64,000 nt of DNA, taken from IMG/VR virus record IMGVR_UViG_3300005617_000028, positions 62,001-126,000 of that record; one strand, 5' to 3'. Under the pieces are notes generated by a model. The model was not told the origin of the DNA, searched no databases, and saw only the letters and a list, made by a program, of their open reading frames with translations. Made by a program: the position numbers and the translations under genes. Shown here one piece after another: positions 16,205-23,346 of the stretch (position 1 is its first letter; each line of letters opens with the position of its first letter). Source of the DNA: a virus.

Positions 16205-16306
16205 CCACCGTAGACACTCGCTCTTGACTTAGGTCTACTGTTTGGTGTATCTTACGTATGTAAGCAAGCGAGCGACACCAGGAGGCGCCACCATGAACGA
16301 CCAGGT
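16205..16306 (+). promoter_or_regulatory. Class A promoter and leader cassette, second copy
   Basis: TTGACT (16224-16229), 18-base spacer, TATCTT (16248-16253), same AGGAGG leader. Near-copy of 15874-15975, offset by 331 bases. Serves the gene at 16293. Confidence 0.8.
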
Positions 16307-16565
16307 TTCCGTTACCGAGGTGGTCGACCTGTCCGACGAGCTGACCGGCGAGGCCGAACACATCCGCGATAGCGGCGTATCCACCGAGGCCGAGGTCCAC
16401 CGGTTCTGGCACCGCATCAACGGGCCGGCCGAGGAGGTCGGGTGTCCGTGGGATGCTTGTCACAATCCGCGGGATGACTACGACGGGCCGGCCTGGTGTG
16501 GCCAGTGGATCGACTCGGCCGACTACTGCTCCGGCGACCACGGCGCCGAACAACAACCGTTCTGA
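16293..16565 (+). CDS. Small cysteine-containing protein
   Basis: 90 residues from ATG 16293. After the shared MNDQV the sequence is acidic and helical (VVDLSDELTGEAEHIRD), then carries GCPWDACHNPRDDYDGPAWC and DYCSGDHG, a possible zinc site. The family is not recognised. Confidence 0.64.
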   Translation: MNDQVSVTEVVDLSDELTGEAEHIRDSGVSTEAEVHRFWHRINGPAEEVGCPWDACHNPRDDYDGPAWCGQWIDSADYCSGDHGAEQQPF

Positions 16566-16601
16566 GTCCGCACAACCGTTGAGGCTAGGGAGAATCAAGC
16601 C

Positions 16602-17225
16602 ATGAAACCGCTCACCACACTTGCCGCCGAGGTTGACCAGATCCGCGAAACGCTGTTTGGTATCGCCCGCGCGCACCGCTCGGTGATCCCACCGGCCGAG
16701 GTCGTCGCGACCGAGGCGGCAACGCTGGCCCAGCAACTGGGCGAGGTCATCTCCGCGCTCCTGGCGCCTGCGGGCCTGCTCTCCTCTGTGGAGTGGACAG
16801 CGGACCTGGCAGACGCGGAGGTCGCCACGCTCGACGACCAGAGCCGAAGGCTACTCGCCAACGCGCTACGTGAGGCGTGGAATGACAAGCAGGACTGGGC
16901 AGTCCTGGACAAGGTACGGGGCCGCATCGCTGGCAAATACCCGTTCGCGGATGCGCGCGTGGTTCTGTTCACCGCCTCGGAGTGGGACAACGGGTGGTAT
17001 CTAGATGACACTGCCGCCGTCTTCTTCGCGGACGGTACCTCGGATTCCAATGTGGATTTCGGGTGCACCACGGAGCTAACCGAGGGACACGGCAGCGTCG
17101 GGCCTGATTCAGCGCTGGCCGTCAACCTCCGCACGGGTGAGATGTTTTTCGACGATTACCGCGCCAACGTCACCGAGAAAATGTGTGAGTGGTTGGGACT
17201 TGCGGAGCTGCCGCCGAGCGCGTAA
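16602..17225 (+). CDS. Unknown protein
   Basis: 207 residues from ATG 16602, framed by GGCT (16583-16586) and AGCC (16598-16601) with AGGGAGA in the loop. No promoter is seen directly upstream, so it is probably read through from 16224. N-terminal half helical (AAEVDQIRETLFGIARAHRS; LLANALREAWNDKQDWAVL). C-terminal half beta-rich (ARVVLFTASEWDNGWYLDD), ending EKMCEWLGLAELPPSA. Function unknown. Confidence 0.68.
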   Translation: MKPLTTLAAEVDQIRETLFGIARAHRSVIPPAEVVATEAATLAQQLGEVISALLAPAGLLSSVEWTADLADAEVATLDDQSRRLLANALREAWNDKQDWAVLDKVRGRIAGKYPFADARVVLFTASEWDNGWYLDDTAAVFFADGTSDSNVDFGCTTELTEGHGSVGPDSALAVNLRTGEMFFDDYRANVTEKMCEWLGLAELPPSA

Positions 17226-17247
17226 GGTCCTGTCTATCAGCTAGACA
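17200..17247 (+). promoter_or_regulatory. Class B promoter with palindromic operator
   Basis: TTGCGG (17200-17205), 17-base spacer, TAAGGT (17223-17228), palindrome TGTCTATCAGCTAGACA (17231-17247). The promoter lies inside the end of the preceding gene. The -35 is weaker than in the other copies. Confidence 0.7.
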
Positions 17248-17277
17248 CCGCACACCGAGGCTAAGGACAATCAAGCC

Positions 17278-17661
17278 ATGACAAGCATCATCGACAGTGA
17301 GCCGACCCATATCCGGCGTGACCGGTCCATCGAGTTTCAGTGGCCGGTACGACCGGGCAAGTGTGACAGTCTCGACGGCCAGGGAACCGTGCACGCCGTT
17401 CTGTACGTGTCACACGATGGCGACGTCAAACGGTTCCGGGCCAGCACGCACCCGGCCACCATCTACCCGAACGGCGTAACCAGCATGGAGATCTCCCTGC
17501 TCGCGCAGGGCTTCCGGTTCAGTGAGTCCACGCCGCGCTACAGCGTGAAAGCGTTGGAAGCGTTCGCGCTGCGGGCCGTCGCCGCGCTGCGTACCGCGTA
17601 CGCCGCTGGCGACACTAAGGTACTGGCGCTGTTTGACACGGAGCCGGCAACGGCAGAATAG
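17278..17661 (+). CDS. Small unknown protein
   Basis: 127 residues from ATG 17278, framed by GGCT (17259-17262) and AGCC (17274-17277) with AAGGACAA in the loop. Contains HAVLYVSHDGDVKRFRASTH and a helical ending (VKALEAFALRAVAALRTAYA). Function unknown. Confidence 0.66.
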   Translation: MTSIIDSEPTHIRRDRSIEFQWPVRPGKCDSLDGQGTVHAVLYVSHDGDVKRFRASTHPATIYPNGVTSMEISLLAQGFRFSESTPRYSVKALEAFALRAVAALRTAYAAGDTKVLALFDTEPATAE

Positions 17662-17669
17662 ACAAGGGC

Positions 17670-17716
17670 TTGACACGCAGCCCCCGACCACATAGATTCT
17701 GTCTATCAGCTAGACA
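17670..17716 (+). promoter_or_regulatory. Class B promoter with palindromic operator
   Basis: TTGACA (17670-17675), 17-base spacer, TAGATT (17693-17698), palindrome TGTCTATCAGCTAGACA (17700-17716), the same 17 bases as at 17231. Serves the five-gene run 17748-19015. Confidence 0.82.
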
Positions 17717-17747
17717 CCGCACCACCGAGGCTAAGGAAAATCAAGCC

Positions 17748-18062
17748 ATGGCACAGCAAGTGGTAACCCTGCCCGACTCGTTGATCAACGCAATCCGGGT
17801 GGTCTGCGCAGACACGGACACCGATCCGGGCGCAGCGGTTGAGGCCGCGCTGCTCATCACGTACGGATACGCGCTGTACCGGGCAGCCGATTCGATCGAG
17901 CCGACCAGCATCGTGATACCCAAGGCGCAGTGGCTACAGATCGCTGAGATGCTGGTCAGTGGTCGGGGCCCGGCGGTCGACCGCGCAAACCTCGGACTGA
18001 CGTGGATGAACCTCGGGCCATCATCGGCCGACGCTTACAGAAGTGGGCAGGTTCCGGCATGA
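17748..18062 (+). CDS. Small unknown protein
   Basis: 104 residues from ATG 17748, with arms GGCT (17729-17732) and AGCC (17744-17747) and AAGGAAAA in the loop. The start VVTLPDSLINAIRVVCADTD resembles the opening strand-helix of a ribbon-helix-helix protein, but the match is weak. First gene of a five-gene operon. Function unknown. Confidence 0.66.
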   Translation: MAQQVVTLPDSLINAIRVVCADTDTDPGAAVEAALLITYGYALYRAADSIEPTSIVIPKAQWLQIAEMLVSGRGPAVDRANLGLTWMNLGPSSADAYRSGQVPA

Positions 18063-18250
18063 GTGACACACGAGTCAAGTTGGCCGCGCTGCGCAAGGCG
18101 AGCGAGGGACCGGACCCGTACGCCGAGGCGGATGCGGACCACACGCCGGTCCGCACGGTGCCGGGTGAGGATGGTTTCGAGTGTGGCCGGTGCGGGCTGG
18201 CCATCACGGCCGACGCGCGGAGGCACGGACACATCGCGGACGGGAAGTGA
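18059..18250 (+). CDS. Small zinc-ribbon-like protein
   Basis: 63 residues from ATG 18059, overlapping the previous stop. A basic helix (RVKLAALRKASE), then FECGRCGLAITADARRHGHI, a CxxC with two histidines that could complete a zinc site. Function unknown. Confidence 0.6.
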   Translation: MSDTRVKLAALRKASEGPDPYAEADADHTPVRTVPGEDGFECGRCGLAITADARRHGHIADGK

Positions 18251-18255
18251 GCACC

Positions 18256-18486
18256 ATGAGCGGAGCCACCACACAACGGTGCGTCAACGACGATCCGTCC
18301 TGCCGGGGCCCGGTGGAGCTGCGCACGGCGCTGTCAGGTACGGGTACGCCGTTCCCGCGCTGCGAGCTGCACTGGCAGAAACGGCTAGACCTGGAAGAGG
18401 GGTTGCGCGAGCGGTATCCGGTGCACCCGCCAGCGGGCTGGTCGCCGGCCGACATTGGCGAGAGCTGGAGTGAGGAGGACTACTGA
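18256..18486 (+). CDS. Conserved actinophage protein with zinc-finger-like N-terminus
   Basis: 76 residues from ATG 18256; a GTG three codons earlier overlaps the previous stop and is equally possible. CVNDDPSCRGPVELRTALSG is followed by PFPRCELHWQKRLDLEEGL and YPVHPPAGWSP. I recognise this as a family found in many actinobacteriophages, with three Cys and a His likely binding zinc. Its function is not known. Confidence 0.75.
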   Translation: MSGATTQRCVNDDPSCRGPVELRTALSGTGTPFPRCELHWQKRLDLEEGLRERYPVHPPAGWSPADIGESWSEEDY

Positions 18487-18797
18487 TGTTCTACGTGACG
18501 ATTGTTCGTGACAGTAGGCAGGTTGGGGTACTGGCCGGGCCTTTCAACTCGGCCGAAGACGCGCAGCCGTGGGTGGAGCGCACCCGCGTCGCAGCGATCG
18601 CGGTAGACCGGTGGCCACACTTCGACGCTTTCGGCGTGTCGCACATCCCCGGACGGGGCGCGCCCGGCCGTCTCAACGCTCGCCTGGGGCTGCTGCCGGC
18701 CGGCTCGGTCGGGTACCGGGTCTGGCGACAGGGACCGGTCACGCACGCTGCCTCACATGAGGCCGCCGGTACCGTGCGTTCGGTACCGTCCGTCTGA
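18486..18797 (+). CDS. Conserved unknown actinophage protein
   Basis: 103 residues from ATG 18486, overlapping the previous stop. FYVTIVRDSRQVGVLAGPF, then AEDAQPWVERTRVAAIAVDR, DAFGVSHIPGRGAPGRLNAR and a low-complexity end. Paired with the preceding gene in this operon. No catalytic motif. Confidence 0.66.
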   Translation: MFYVTIVRDSRQVGVLAGPFNSAEDAQPWVERTRVAAIAVDRWPHFDAFGVSHIPGRGAPGRLNARLGLLPAGSVGYRVWRQGPVTHAASHEAAGTVRSVPSV

Positions 18798-19015
18798 TGG
18801 ATGACGAGGAGGCCGGCCGGCTCGCGCGGGAAGACGGCTACGTGACCTGTGACGAGTGTGGGCACATGATGGAGCGCCACGACACCACGGGCTGTCAGAC
18901 GGCGATTGACGGCGGTTGCCCGTGCCAGGTACGGGTTACGCAGACGGAGATCCGCGCGATACGTGTCCGGTACGGACTGCCGGCCCGGTTCGACCGCAAC
19001 CTCTTGATGCCGTAA
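18797..19015 (+). CDS. Small zinc-binding-type protein
   Basis: 72 residues; the ATG overlaps the previous stop. VTCDECGHMMERHDTTGC and GGCPCQVR give a CxxC plus further cysteines and histidine, a likely zinc ribbon. Last gene of the operon that starts at 17748. A hairpin follows 6 bases later. Confidence 0.64.
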   Translation: MDDEEAGRLAREDGYVTCDECGHMMERHDTTGCQTAIDGGCPCQVRVTQTEIRAIRVRYGLPARFDRNLLMP

Positions 19016-19020
19016 GCCAC

Positions 19021-19042
19021 CTGTAGCGCAGACAGGCTACAG
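19021..19042 (+). terminator. Short hairpin, possible terminator
   Basis: A 7-bp stem (CTGTAGC, 19021-19027, with GCTACAG, 19036-19042) and an 8-base loop directly after the stop of the operon. No T tract, so termination is only suggested. Confidence 0.45.
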
Positions 19043-19058
19043 CGGCGCGCGACAGCGC

Positions 19059-19088
19059 TTGACGTAGGTACACCGACGGGTGTACGTT
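19059..19088 (+). promoter_or_regulatory. Class A promoter
   Basis: TTGACG (19059-19064), 18-base spacer, TACGTT (19083-19088). The spacer contains the dyad GTACACC-GAC-GGGTGTAC, which could bind a regulator. Serves the gene at 19130. Confidence 0.75.
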
Positions 19089-19129
19089 CACCACATCAGC
19101 AAAGCACGGCTACGGAAAGTTGGAGCCAC

Positions 19130-19696
19130 ATGCGCAAGACATGGAATCACGTACCGCCGGAGTCCACCCAGCCCTGTCCCGATGACAATATGAGTATGTG
19201 TGTGATCGGACAGGTCGGAGTCTGGCACGGTGACCGGCGGAAGCTCATTCACACGGAATCGGCTATGGAGATCGCCGCATGGTGGCAGGGTCCGCGCTCG
19301 CCCGGACTCACCGCGTTTGCCAGTACCGGAACCATCACGCCGGACCTGCTACTGGAAATCGCCGCCGCGCGTCGCACGGTGACCGGTGCCGACGGTGACG
19401 ACCTGGACGCGCTGGCGGCCTACGTGCGCGCCGTGGTGATCCTGACAGGCGACGACGCTGCCTACCACGGCGCAGAGGAGACGTGCGACCATTGCACCGA
19501 TTCCGGTTGCCTCTACATGGCCAGCGCGATCACGTTCACAGTCCAGGTGGAGGTAACGCGCGGTTCCGGCCCGTGGCAGGTTACGTCGGCAGTAGCCAGC
19601 GCTCTTGGTGAGGCTATCGCCAACGCGGGCGCCGGAGTTTTCTCCGTGCTGGGTTCTGAGTACTGGACCACGGGCGTACGGTCCCGCCGTGCCTGA
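19130..19696 (+). CDS. Unknown protein
   Basis: 188 residues from ATG 19130; arms GGCT (19108-19111) and AGCC (19124-19127) with CGGAAAG in the loop. Middle part helical (LDALAAYVRAVVILTGDDAA), then CDHCTDSGCLYM, a possible metal site, and a beta-rich end (ITFTVQVEVTRGSGPWQVTS). The stop lies 8 bases inside the next gene. Function unknown. Confidence 0.66.
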   Translation: MRKTWNHVPPESTQPCPDDNMSMCVIGQVGVWHGDRRKLIHTESAMEIAAWWQGPRSPGLTAFASTGTITPDLLLEIAAARRTVTGADGDDLDALAAYVRAVVILTGDDAAYHGAEETCDHCTDSGCLYMASAITFTVQVEVTRGSGPWQVTSAVASALGEAIANAGAGVFSVLGSEYWTTGVRSRRA

Positions 19697-19832
19697 TGAG
19701 GTTTGGATCAACGAGTCGCGCGCCGAGATGTGCGAGTGCGGTTGTGACACTGACCTACATGACGTAGTGGAAGTCGATGTTTTCTGTCCCAACTGCGGTG
19801 TGTGGTGCGCGGATGTGAGGGACATCGCTTGA
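19689..19832 (+). CDS. Very small zinc-ribbon-type protein
   Basis: 47 residues from a GTG overlapping the end of the previous gene. MCECGCDTDLHD and VFCPNCGVWCADV give two cysteine groups typical of a minimal zinc ribbon. Its stop overlaps the -35 of the next promoter. Function unknown. Confidence 0.6.
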   Translation: MPDEVWINESRAEMCECGCDTDLHDVVEVDVFCPNCGVWCADVRDIA

Positions 19833-19875
19833 CACTGTGAGTACGACAGGCTAGCTTGTGTCTAGCAGGTAGACA
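19829..19875 (+). promoter_or_regulatory. Class B promoter with palindromic operator
   Basis: TTGACA (19829-19834), 17-base spacer, TAGCTT (19852-19857), palindrome TGTCTAGCAGGTAGACA (19859-19875). Serves the gene at 19900. Confidence 0.8.
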
Positions 19876-19899
19876 GAACGGCTACGGAAAGTAGGAGCC

Positions 19900-20271
19900 A
19901 TGGAAATTCTCGCTTACCACAACGCACGGTCGAACGACGATCGCGATTTCGCCTTTCTCACACACAAGACGGGTGAGCCGGTAGTCCTGGTCTTCCGCAC
20001 CGAAATCCCGGATCAGGATGATCTCGCGGCGTGCGAGTGGGCTTTCCACCTGCTCAACGTTGGCCATGAGGCTTTCGGTACGCCCGATCCGGCAGCCATC
20101 GAGTACCGCGCACGCGGTAACAGGTCACTGTCGGTTGGCGACGTCGTTTCGGTTGACGGTCGGTTCTACGCGGTTGCGTCGTATAGCTGGGCGCCGATCG
20201 ACAAACCGCCGATGGTCGAAACCACTGCGCCGGGCACTACGCCGATCGCGGATACGGCTCTTGACGGGTGA
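19900..20271 (+). CDS. Small unknown protein
   Basis: 123 residues from ATG 19900; arms GGCT (19880-19883) and AGCC (19896-19899). The sequence is mixed alpha/beta (DRDFAFLTHKTGEPVVLVFR; RSLSVGDVVSVDGRFYAVAS). Base composition is less GC-rich than in the replication genes. Function unknown. Confidence 0.65.
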   Translation: MEILAYHNARSNDDRDFAFLTHKTGEPVVLVFRTEIPDQDDLAACEWAFHLLNVGHEAFGTPDPAAIEYRARGNRSLSVGDVVSVDGRFYAVASYSWAPIDKPPMVETTAPGTTPIADTALDG

Positions 20272-20305
20272 TGGGCAAGCAGGCTACTGTCTAGCTAGTT
20301 GACAG
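20261..20305 (+). promoter_or_regulatory. Class B promoter with palindromic operator
   Basis: TTGACG (20261-20266), 18-base spacer, TACTGT (20285-20290), palindrome TGTCTAGCTAGTTGACA (20289-20305), which overlaps the -10 by two bases. The -35 lies in the last codons of the preceding gene. Serves 20337 and 20672. Confidence 0.75.
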
Positions 20306-20336
20306 GCACAACCCAACGGCTAGGGAAGTAGGAGCC

Positions 20337-20672
20337 ATGGAAACTCGCAGCTACGCGGACGGTACATCGATCACAGTCAAGATGCCGTGGTCGGTGTACG
20401 TGAGCGCACGGGTACTCTGTTCGGACGGCAAGGTGCGCGCCACGGCACGGATTGCATTGACGGCCGACACCTTCTTTTCGGTGCCGTGCGCGGTTAAGGT
20501 TTCCGGCCGGACGGTTTCCGGTTACCTCACAGTGGAGACGCGCGAGGGAATGTCTACCGAAACCACGGATGATCCGGCCGTCGTTAAGTTCATCGCGTGC
20601 GGCAAGAACGCCGACGCGCTGCCGACCGGTGCCTACGTCGTACCCGCCACGGTTTCATCGGCGGTTTCCTGA
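20337..20672 (+). CDS. Small unknown protein
   Basis: 111 residues from ATG 20337; arms GGCT (20318-20321) and AGCC (20333-20336) with AGGGAAG in the loop. Largely beta-rich (TSITVKMPWSVYVSARVLCS; FSVPCAVKVSGRTVSGYLTV). Stop overlaps the next ATG. Function unknown. Confidence 0.65.
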   Translation: METRSYADGTSITVKMPWSVYVSARVLCSDGKVRATARIALTADTFFSVPCAVKVSGRTVSGYLTVETREGMSTETTDDPAVVKFIACGKNADALPTGAYVVPATVSSAVS

Positions 20673-20905
20673 TGGGCGCCACACGGCAGCGTTTCACGCC
20701 GGCCGAGCGCTCGGCCCTGCTGATCGGCGCGGACATCGAATGGCGCCACGGTTCTCGGTGGTACGCCGGAACGGTTTCCGGCCCGATTACCACGGATGAA
20801 ATCGGTGCGCAGTACGTACCGGTTACGCACACAATCAAGAGCCCAACGGTTTCACCCGGAGGGATGCGCGGTTACCCGAAACAGATTCGCGTGCTGGCGG
20901 TTTGA
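20672..20905 (+). CDS. Small unknown protein
   Basis: 77 residues; ATG 20672 overlaps the preceding stop (TGATG). Contains FTPAERSALLIGADIEWRHG and a beta-rich remainder with SRWYAGTVSGPIT. Could be a small SH3-like domain, but this is a guess. Confidence 0.62.
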   Translation: MGATRQRFTPAERSALLIGADIEWRHGSRWYAGTVSGPITTDEIGAQYVPVTHTIKSPTVSPGGMRGYPKQIRVLAV

Positions 20906-20920
20906 CACGGGTTTCAGCTC

Positions 20921-20950
20921 TTGACTTAGGTTCACTACGGTGTGTACGTT
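20921..20950 (+). promoter_or_regulatory. Class A promoter
   Basis: TTGACT (20921-20926), 18-base spacer, TACGTT (20945-20950), with the class A AGGT after the -35. Serves the gene at 20988. Confidence 0.78.
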
Positions 20951-20987
20951 CATGCCACACAACCAAACGGCTACGGAAGTAGGAGCC

Positions 20988-21428
20988 ATGTCAAGTACCC
21001 GTATCGGCGTAGCGTACGGCCCGATTCACAACGGTCGACAGAACACGTACGCGGTTTACCGCGTCAACGTGGACGCGACGGTAACCGTTGAACACACCGG
21101 TCACCGTGAGGGTACGACCATGGTCGGGCTGCCGTTGGGCGGGCCCGGGTGGCGGCCGCCGACACGGTTCGATAGCGACATCGATCACTTCGTTGAGATC
21201 ACGTTTCTCCGCCACTGTGGCGAGATGCCATCGCACATCGGCTCGCGCGCCATGGCTGGCATCGATCAGGCAACCGACAGCGACGGCGTACGGGTGCGTG
21301 AGTGCACCGGCCGGTACGGCACGCTAGACGGGCCGCACAGTACGTACGGTGCCACGGTCCGATGGGATGATGGCTCGCGGTTCTACGTGGACTCTGCGTG
21401 CCTGTGGCGGGTCCCATCGGCCCTGTAG
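20988..21428 (+). CDS. Unknown protein
   Basis: 146 residues from ATG 20988; arms GGCT (20969-20972) and AGCC (20984-20987). The C-terminal third (VRVRECTGRYGTLDG...YGATVRWDDGSRFYVDSACLW) looks like a small beta barrel of the same general type as DUF4314. The N-terminal part is beta-rich as well. A terminator hairpin follows. Function unknown. Confidence 0.65.
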   Translation: MSSTRIGVAYGPIHNGRQNTYAVYRVNVDATVTVEHTGHREGTTMVGLPLGGPGWRPPTRFDSDIDHFVEITFLRHCGEMPSHIGSRAMAGIDQATDSDGVRVRECTGRYGTLDGPHSTYGATVRWDDGSRFYVDSACLWRVPSAL

Positions 21429-21441
21429 CGTGGACACGCTA

Positions 21442-21471
21442 GGCCCGGTCGGTACGCCCGGCCGGGCCTTT
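21442..21471 (+). terminator. Rho-independent-type terminator
   Basis: Stem GGCCCGG (21442-21448) with CCGGGCC (21462-21468), extended inside by CGG/CCG, followed by TTTG. It ends the transcript of the 20988 gene just before the tandem repeats. Confidence 0.65.
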
Positions 21472-21478
21472 GCCGTCG

Positions 21479-21725
21479 CTGCCCGCTTGCACGCTGCCGC
21501 TCGCCTGTCCGCTTGCACGCTGCCGCTTGCACGCTGCCGCTCGCCTGTCCGCTCGCACGCTGCCGCTCGCCTGTCCGCTCGCACGCTGCCGCTCGCACGC
21601 TGCCGCTCGCACGCGCACGCACGCCTGTCCGCTCGCACGCCTGTCCGCTCGCACGCGCACGCACGCTGCCGCTCGCACGCTGCCGCTCGCCTGTCCGCTC
21701 GCACGCTGCCGGCTCGCCTCGCTAG
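21479..21725. repeat. Tandem repeat block of two alternating words
   Basis: About 245 bases built almost only from two short words, GCTGCCGCTCGCAC and GCCTGTCCGCTCGCAC, in irregular order, with an occasional extra GCGCACGCAC and a few T variants at the left end. It sits between a terminator and a class B promoter. Open frames through it in several frames are by-products of the repeat. No spacer-repeat regularity of the CRISPR kind. Confidence 0.85.
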
Positions 21726-21742
21726 CTAGAAATTATTGCTAC

Positions 21743-21786
21743 TTGACTCGCCAGAGACGCACAGGCTACTGTCTACCTAGTTGACA
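21743..21786 (+). promoter_or_regulatory. Class B promoter with palindromic operator
   Basis: TTGACT (21743-21748), 18-base spacer, TACTGT (21767-21772), palindrome TGTCTACCTAGTTGACA (21770-21786). Very similar to the copy at 20261. Serves the DUF932 gene. Confidence 0.75.
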
Positions 21787-21813
21787 CCACGGCTACGGAA
21801 CATGGGAGCTATC

Positions 21814-22836
21814 ATGACTGCCGAAATGACTCGATTCGCCCGATCGCTGGACAGTACGGAATTTCAGCCGTTGAACGGCAGGCGTGACCCGTTCGATCTA
21901 CTGTCCAGTGTGAGTGCCAACGTTGGCGACGCACAGACCATGATGGAAACGGCCGGCGTACTCGGTTGGTCGCCGGAAATGATTCCGCTATCCGGAATGG
22001 ATAGCGTCGGCAACATGTACGAAACTCCGGCCAGCAATTACGGAATCGTCGTACCGACCTATCCGACAGGTCCGGCCTATTTCGGTCAGGCTCACAAGGA
22101 TTTCAAATTCATCCGTCCGGAAGCGTTGCATCCGCTGATCGACGCGATTGTCGCGCACGGCAATCCGCTCACGGGGATTATTCCGGGCCCGGTTACCCGA
22201 TTCGTCTTCGATTCTAAACTGATCGACATCACGCCGTATAGCAAGGCAGCGGCTGAGAACATCGGCGAAATTATCCGTGTGCGCTGGCAACTGGACCTCG
22301 GCAACACTGGCAAGAATTCCCTTGTCATTGGCCAGAAGGGTATGCGTCTAATCTGCGCGAATGGGGTGAGTACGGCTTCGTCAATGGGTAGCGTGTCGAT
22401 CTCGCATAGCAATCTCGCGCCGGGCAAGATCGCTGCCACGGTCGATCGGATCATGAGTCAGGGAAACATCGGACTCGATAAGTGGATTACGGACGCTCGC
22501 CAGACGATCAACGCTCGCTTGACACTGGACGGAGCACTCGCACTGTGGGCGGATCTGTTCTCATGGACTGACGACAAGGACGGGCGCGCGCTCACCACAC
22601 AAGACTCGCAGCGTGCGACGCTTACCCAGCTCTGGCGGTCCCCTACCCAGACGATCACGTACCCGGAAACAGCGTGGGCGTTTTTCGGCGCGACAACCGA
22701 ATACCTCGACCATGAGGCGACCGTCCGATTTGGTGGCGACACTCGTGAGCGTGCGCTCGCACGTCGGGTAGTCGAGTCCGCTCCGGCCGTCGAGTCCGTC
22801 AAGAATCGCGCATGGGAGATGGCGCTAGCCGTCTAG
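21814..22836 (+). CDS. DUF932-family protein, second copy
   Basis: 340 residues from ATG 21814; arms GGCT (21791-21794) and AGCT (21807-21810, one G-U pair). Family features: TAGVLGWSPEMIPL near residue 50, a beta-rich core (ITRF-type VTRFVFDSKLIDITPY) and KGMRLICANGVSTASSMGSV, the typical 'R.(V/I)C.NG' motif. The C-terminal half is helical and ends SVKNRAWEMALAV. The codons are clearly less GC-biased than those of the other copy at 8177, which suggests a different origin. The family's biochemical role is not established. Confidence 0.78.
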   Translation: MTAEMTRFARSLDSTEFQPLNGRRDPFDLLSSVSANVGDAQTMMETAGVLGWSPEMIPLSGMDSVGNMYETPASNYGIVVPTYPTGPAYFGQAHKDFKFIRPEALHPLIDAIVAHGNPLTGIIPGPVTRFVFDSKLIDITPYSKAAAENIGEIIRVRWQLDLGNTGKNSLVIGQKGMRLICANGVSTASSMGSVSISHSNLAPGKIAATVDRIMSQGNIGLDKWITDARQTINARLTLDGALALWADLFSWTDDKDGRALTTQDSQRATLTQLWRSPTQTITYPETAWAFFGATTEYLDHEATVRFGGDTRERALARRVVESAPAVESVKNRAWEMALAV

Positions 22837-22851
22837 GCAACGCGCACGGGT

Positions 22852-22885
22852 GAGGCGAGGGGACAGTCCCCTCGCCTCGCTCTTG
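22852..22885 (+). terminator. Rho-independent terminator
   Basis: A perfect 12-bp stem (22852-22863 with 22867-22878), 3-base loop, then a T-rich stretch (GCTCTTGTTTG). Ends the DUF932 transcript. Confidence 0.85.
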
Positions 22886-22908
22886 TTTGTCATACGTACG
22901 TTGTTCGT

Positions 22909-22938
22909 TTGACTTAGGTACAGCACGGATGCTAGTTT
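22909..22938 (+). promoter_or_regulatory. Class A promoter
   Basis: TTGACT (22909-22914), 18-base spacer, TAGTTT (22933-22938). Serves the gene at 22995. In its leader the arms GGCC (22955-22958) and GGCC (22970-22973) lie 22 bases before the start. Confidence 0.7.
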
Positions 22939-22994
22939 GACATCTCAACCAAACGGCCACGGATAATCGGGCCCAGAGCAAAGGATCAGCCATC

Positions 22995-23327
22995 ATGGAT
23001 GTCAACGCTACGTGGTCAGAAATTCTCGCCATCCTGTCGCAGCCGATGACATCGGAAAACGCAGACCGGCTCGAAGAGCTTGCCTACGCGCTTGACGGTT
23101 GGCTTGCGCGTGGCGGTTACGCTCCCGGTACTTGGCCGGTAGGCACACTCGGGTACTACCGCCACGCATGCGCTTACGGTGAGTCGGTAGGCATGTCCGA
23201 TGGCGAGTGCGTCACGTACGCCGCATGGTTCGTGGCGGAATGGGCAACCGACATCGACACAGACACGGATCACACTCGCGAGGTAGTGCGCTTCCGTCGG
23301 ATCATGAGCGTCGCCACGGTCGTCTAG
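22995..23327 (+). CDS. Unknown protein, paralogue of 23754-24155
   Basis: 110 residues from ATG 22995. The C-terminal half (YYRHACAYGESVGMSDGECV then TYAAWFVAEW) matches the same part of the gene at 23754 (WRHAYYYAEVVHHMYADECE then AYAEWF), so the two are related copies. Both have the same promoter class and near-identical terminators. Acidic, helical, no known motif. Confidence 0.68.
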   Translation: MDVNATWSEILAILSQPMTSENADRLEELAYALDGWLARGGYAPGTWPVGTLGYYRHACAYGESVGMSDGECVTYAAWFVAEWATDIDTDTDHTREVVRFRRIMSVATVV

Positions 23328-23346
23328 CCCGTACGCCGCAACGCGG

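Noticed and set aside
21479-21725. Possible CRISPR array
   Set aside because: Repeats are directly joined, of 14-16 bases, in irregular order and with no unique spacers, and no cas operon is nearby. The Cas4-like nuclease is better explained as a phage exonuclease.
21324-21729. Several open frames on both strands through the tandem repeats
   Set aside because: Repeat units without stop codons give open frames in many phases; the proteins are simple repeats with no ribosome site.
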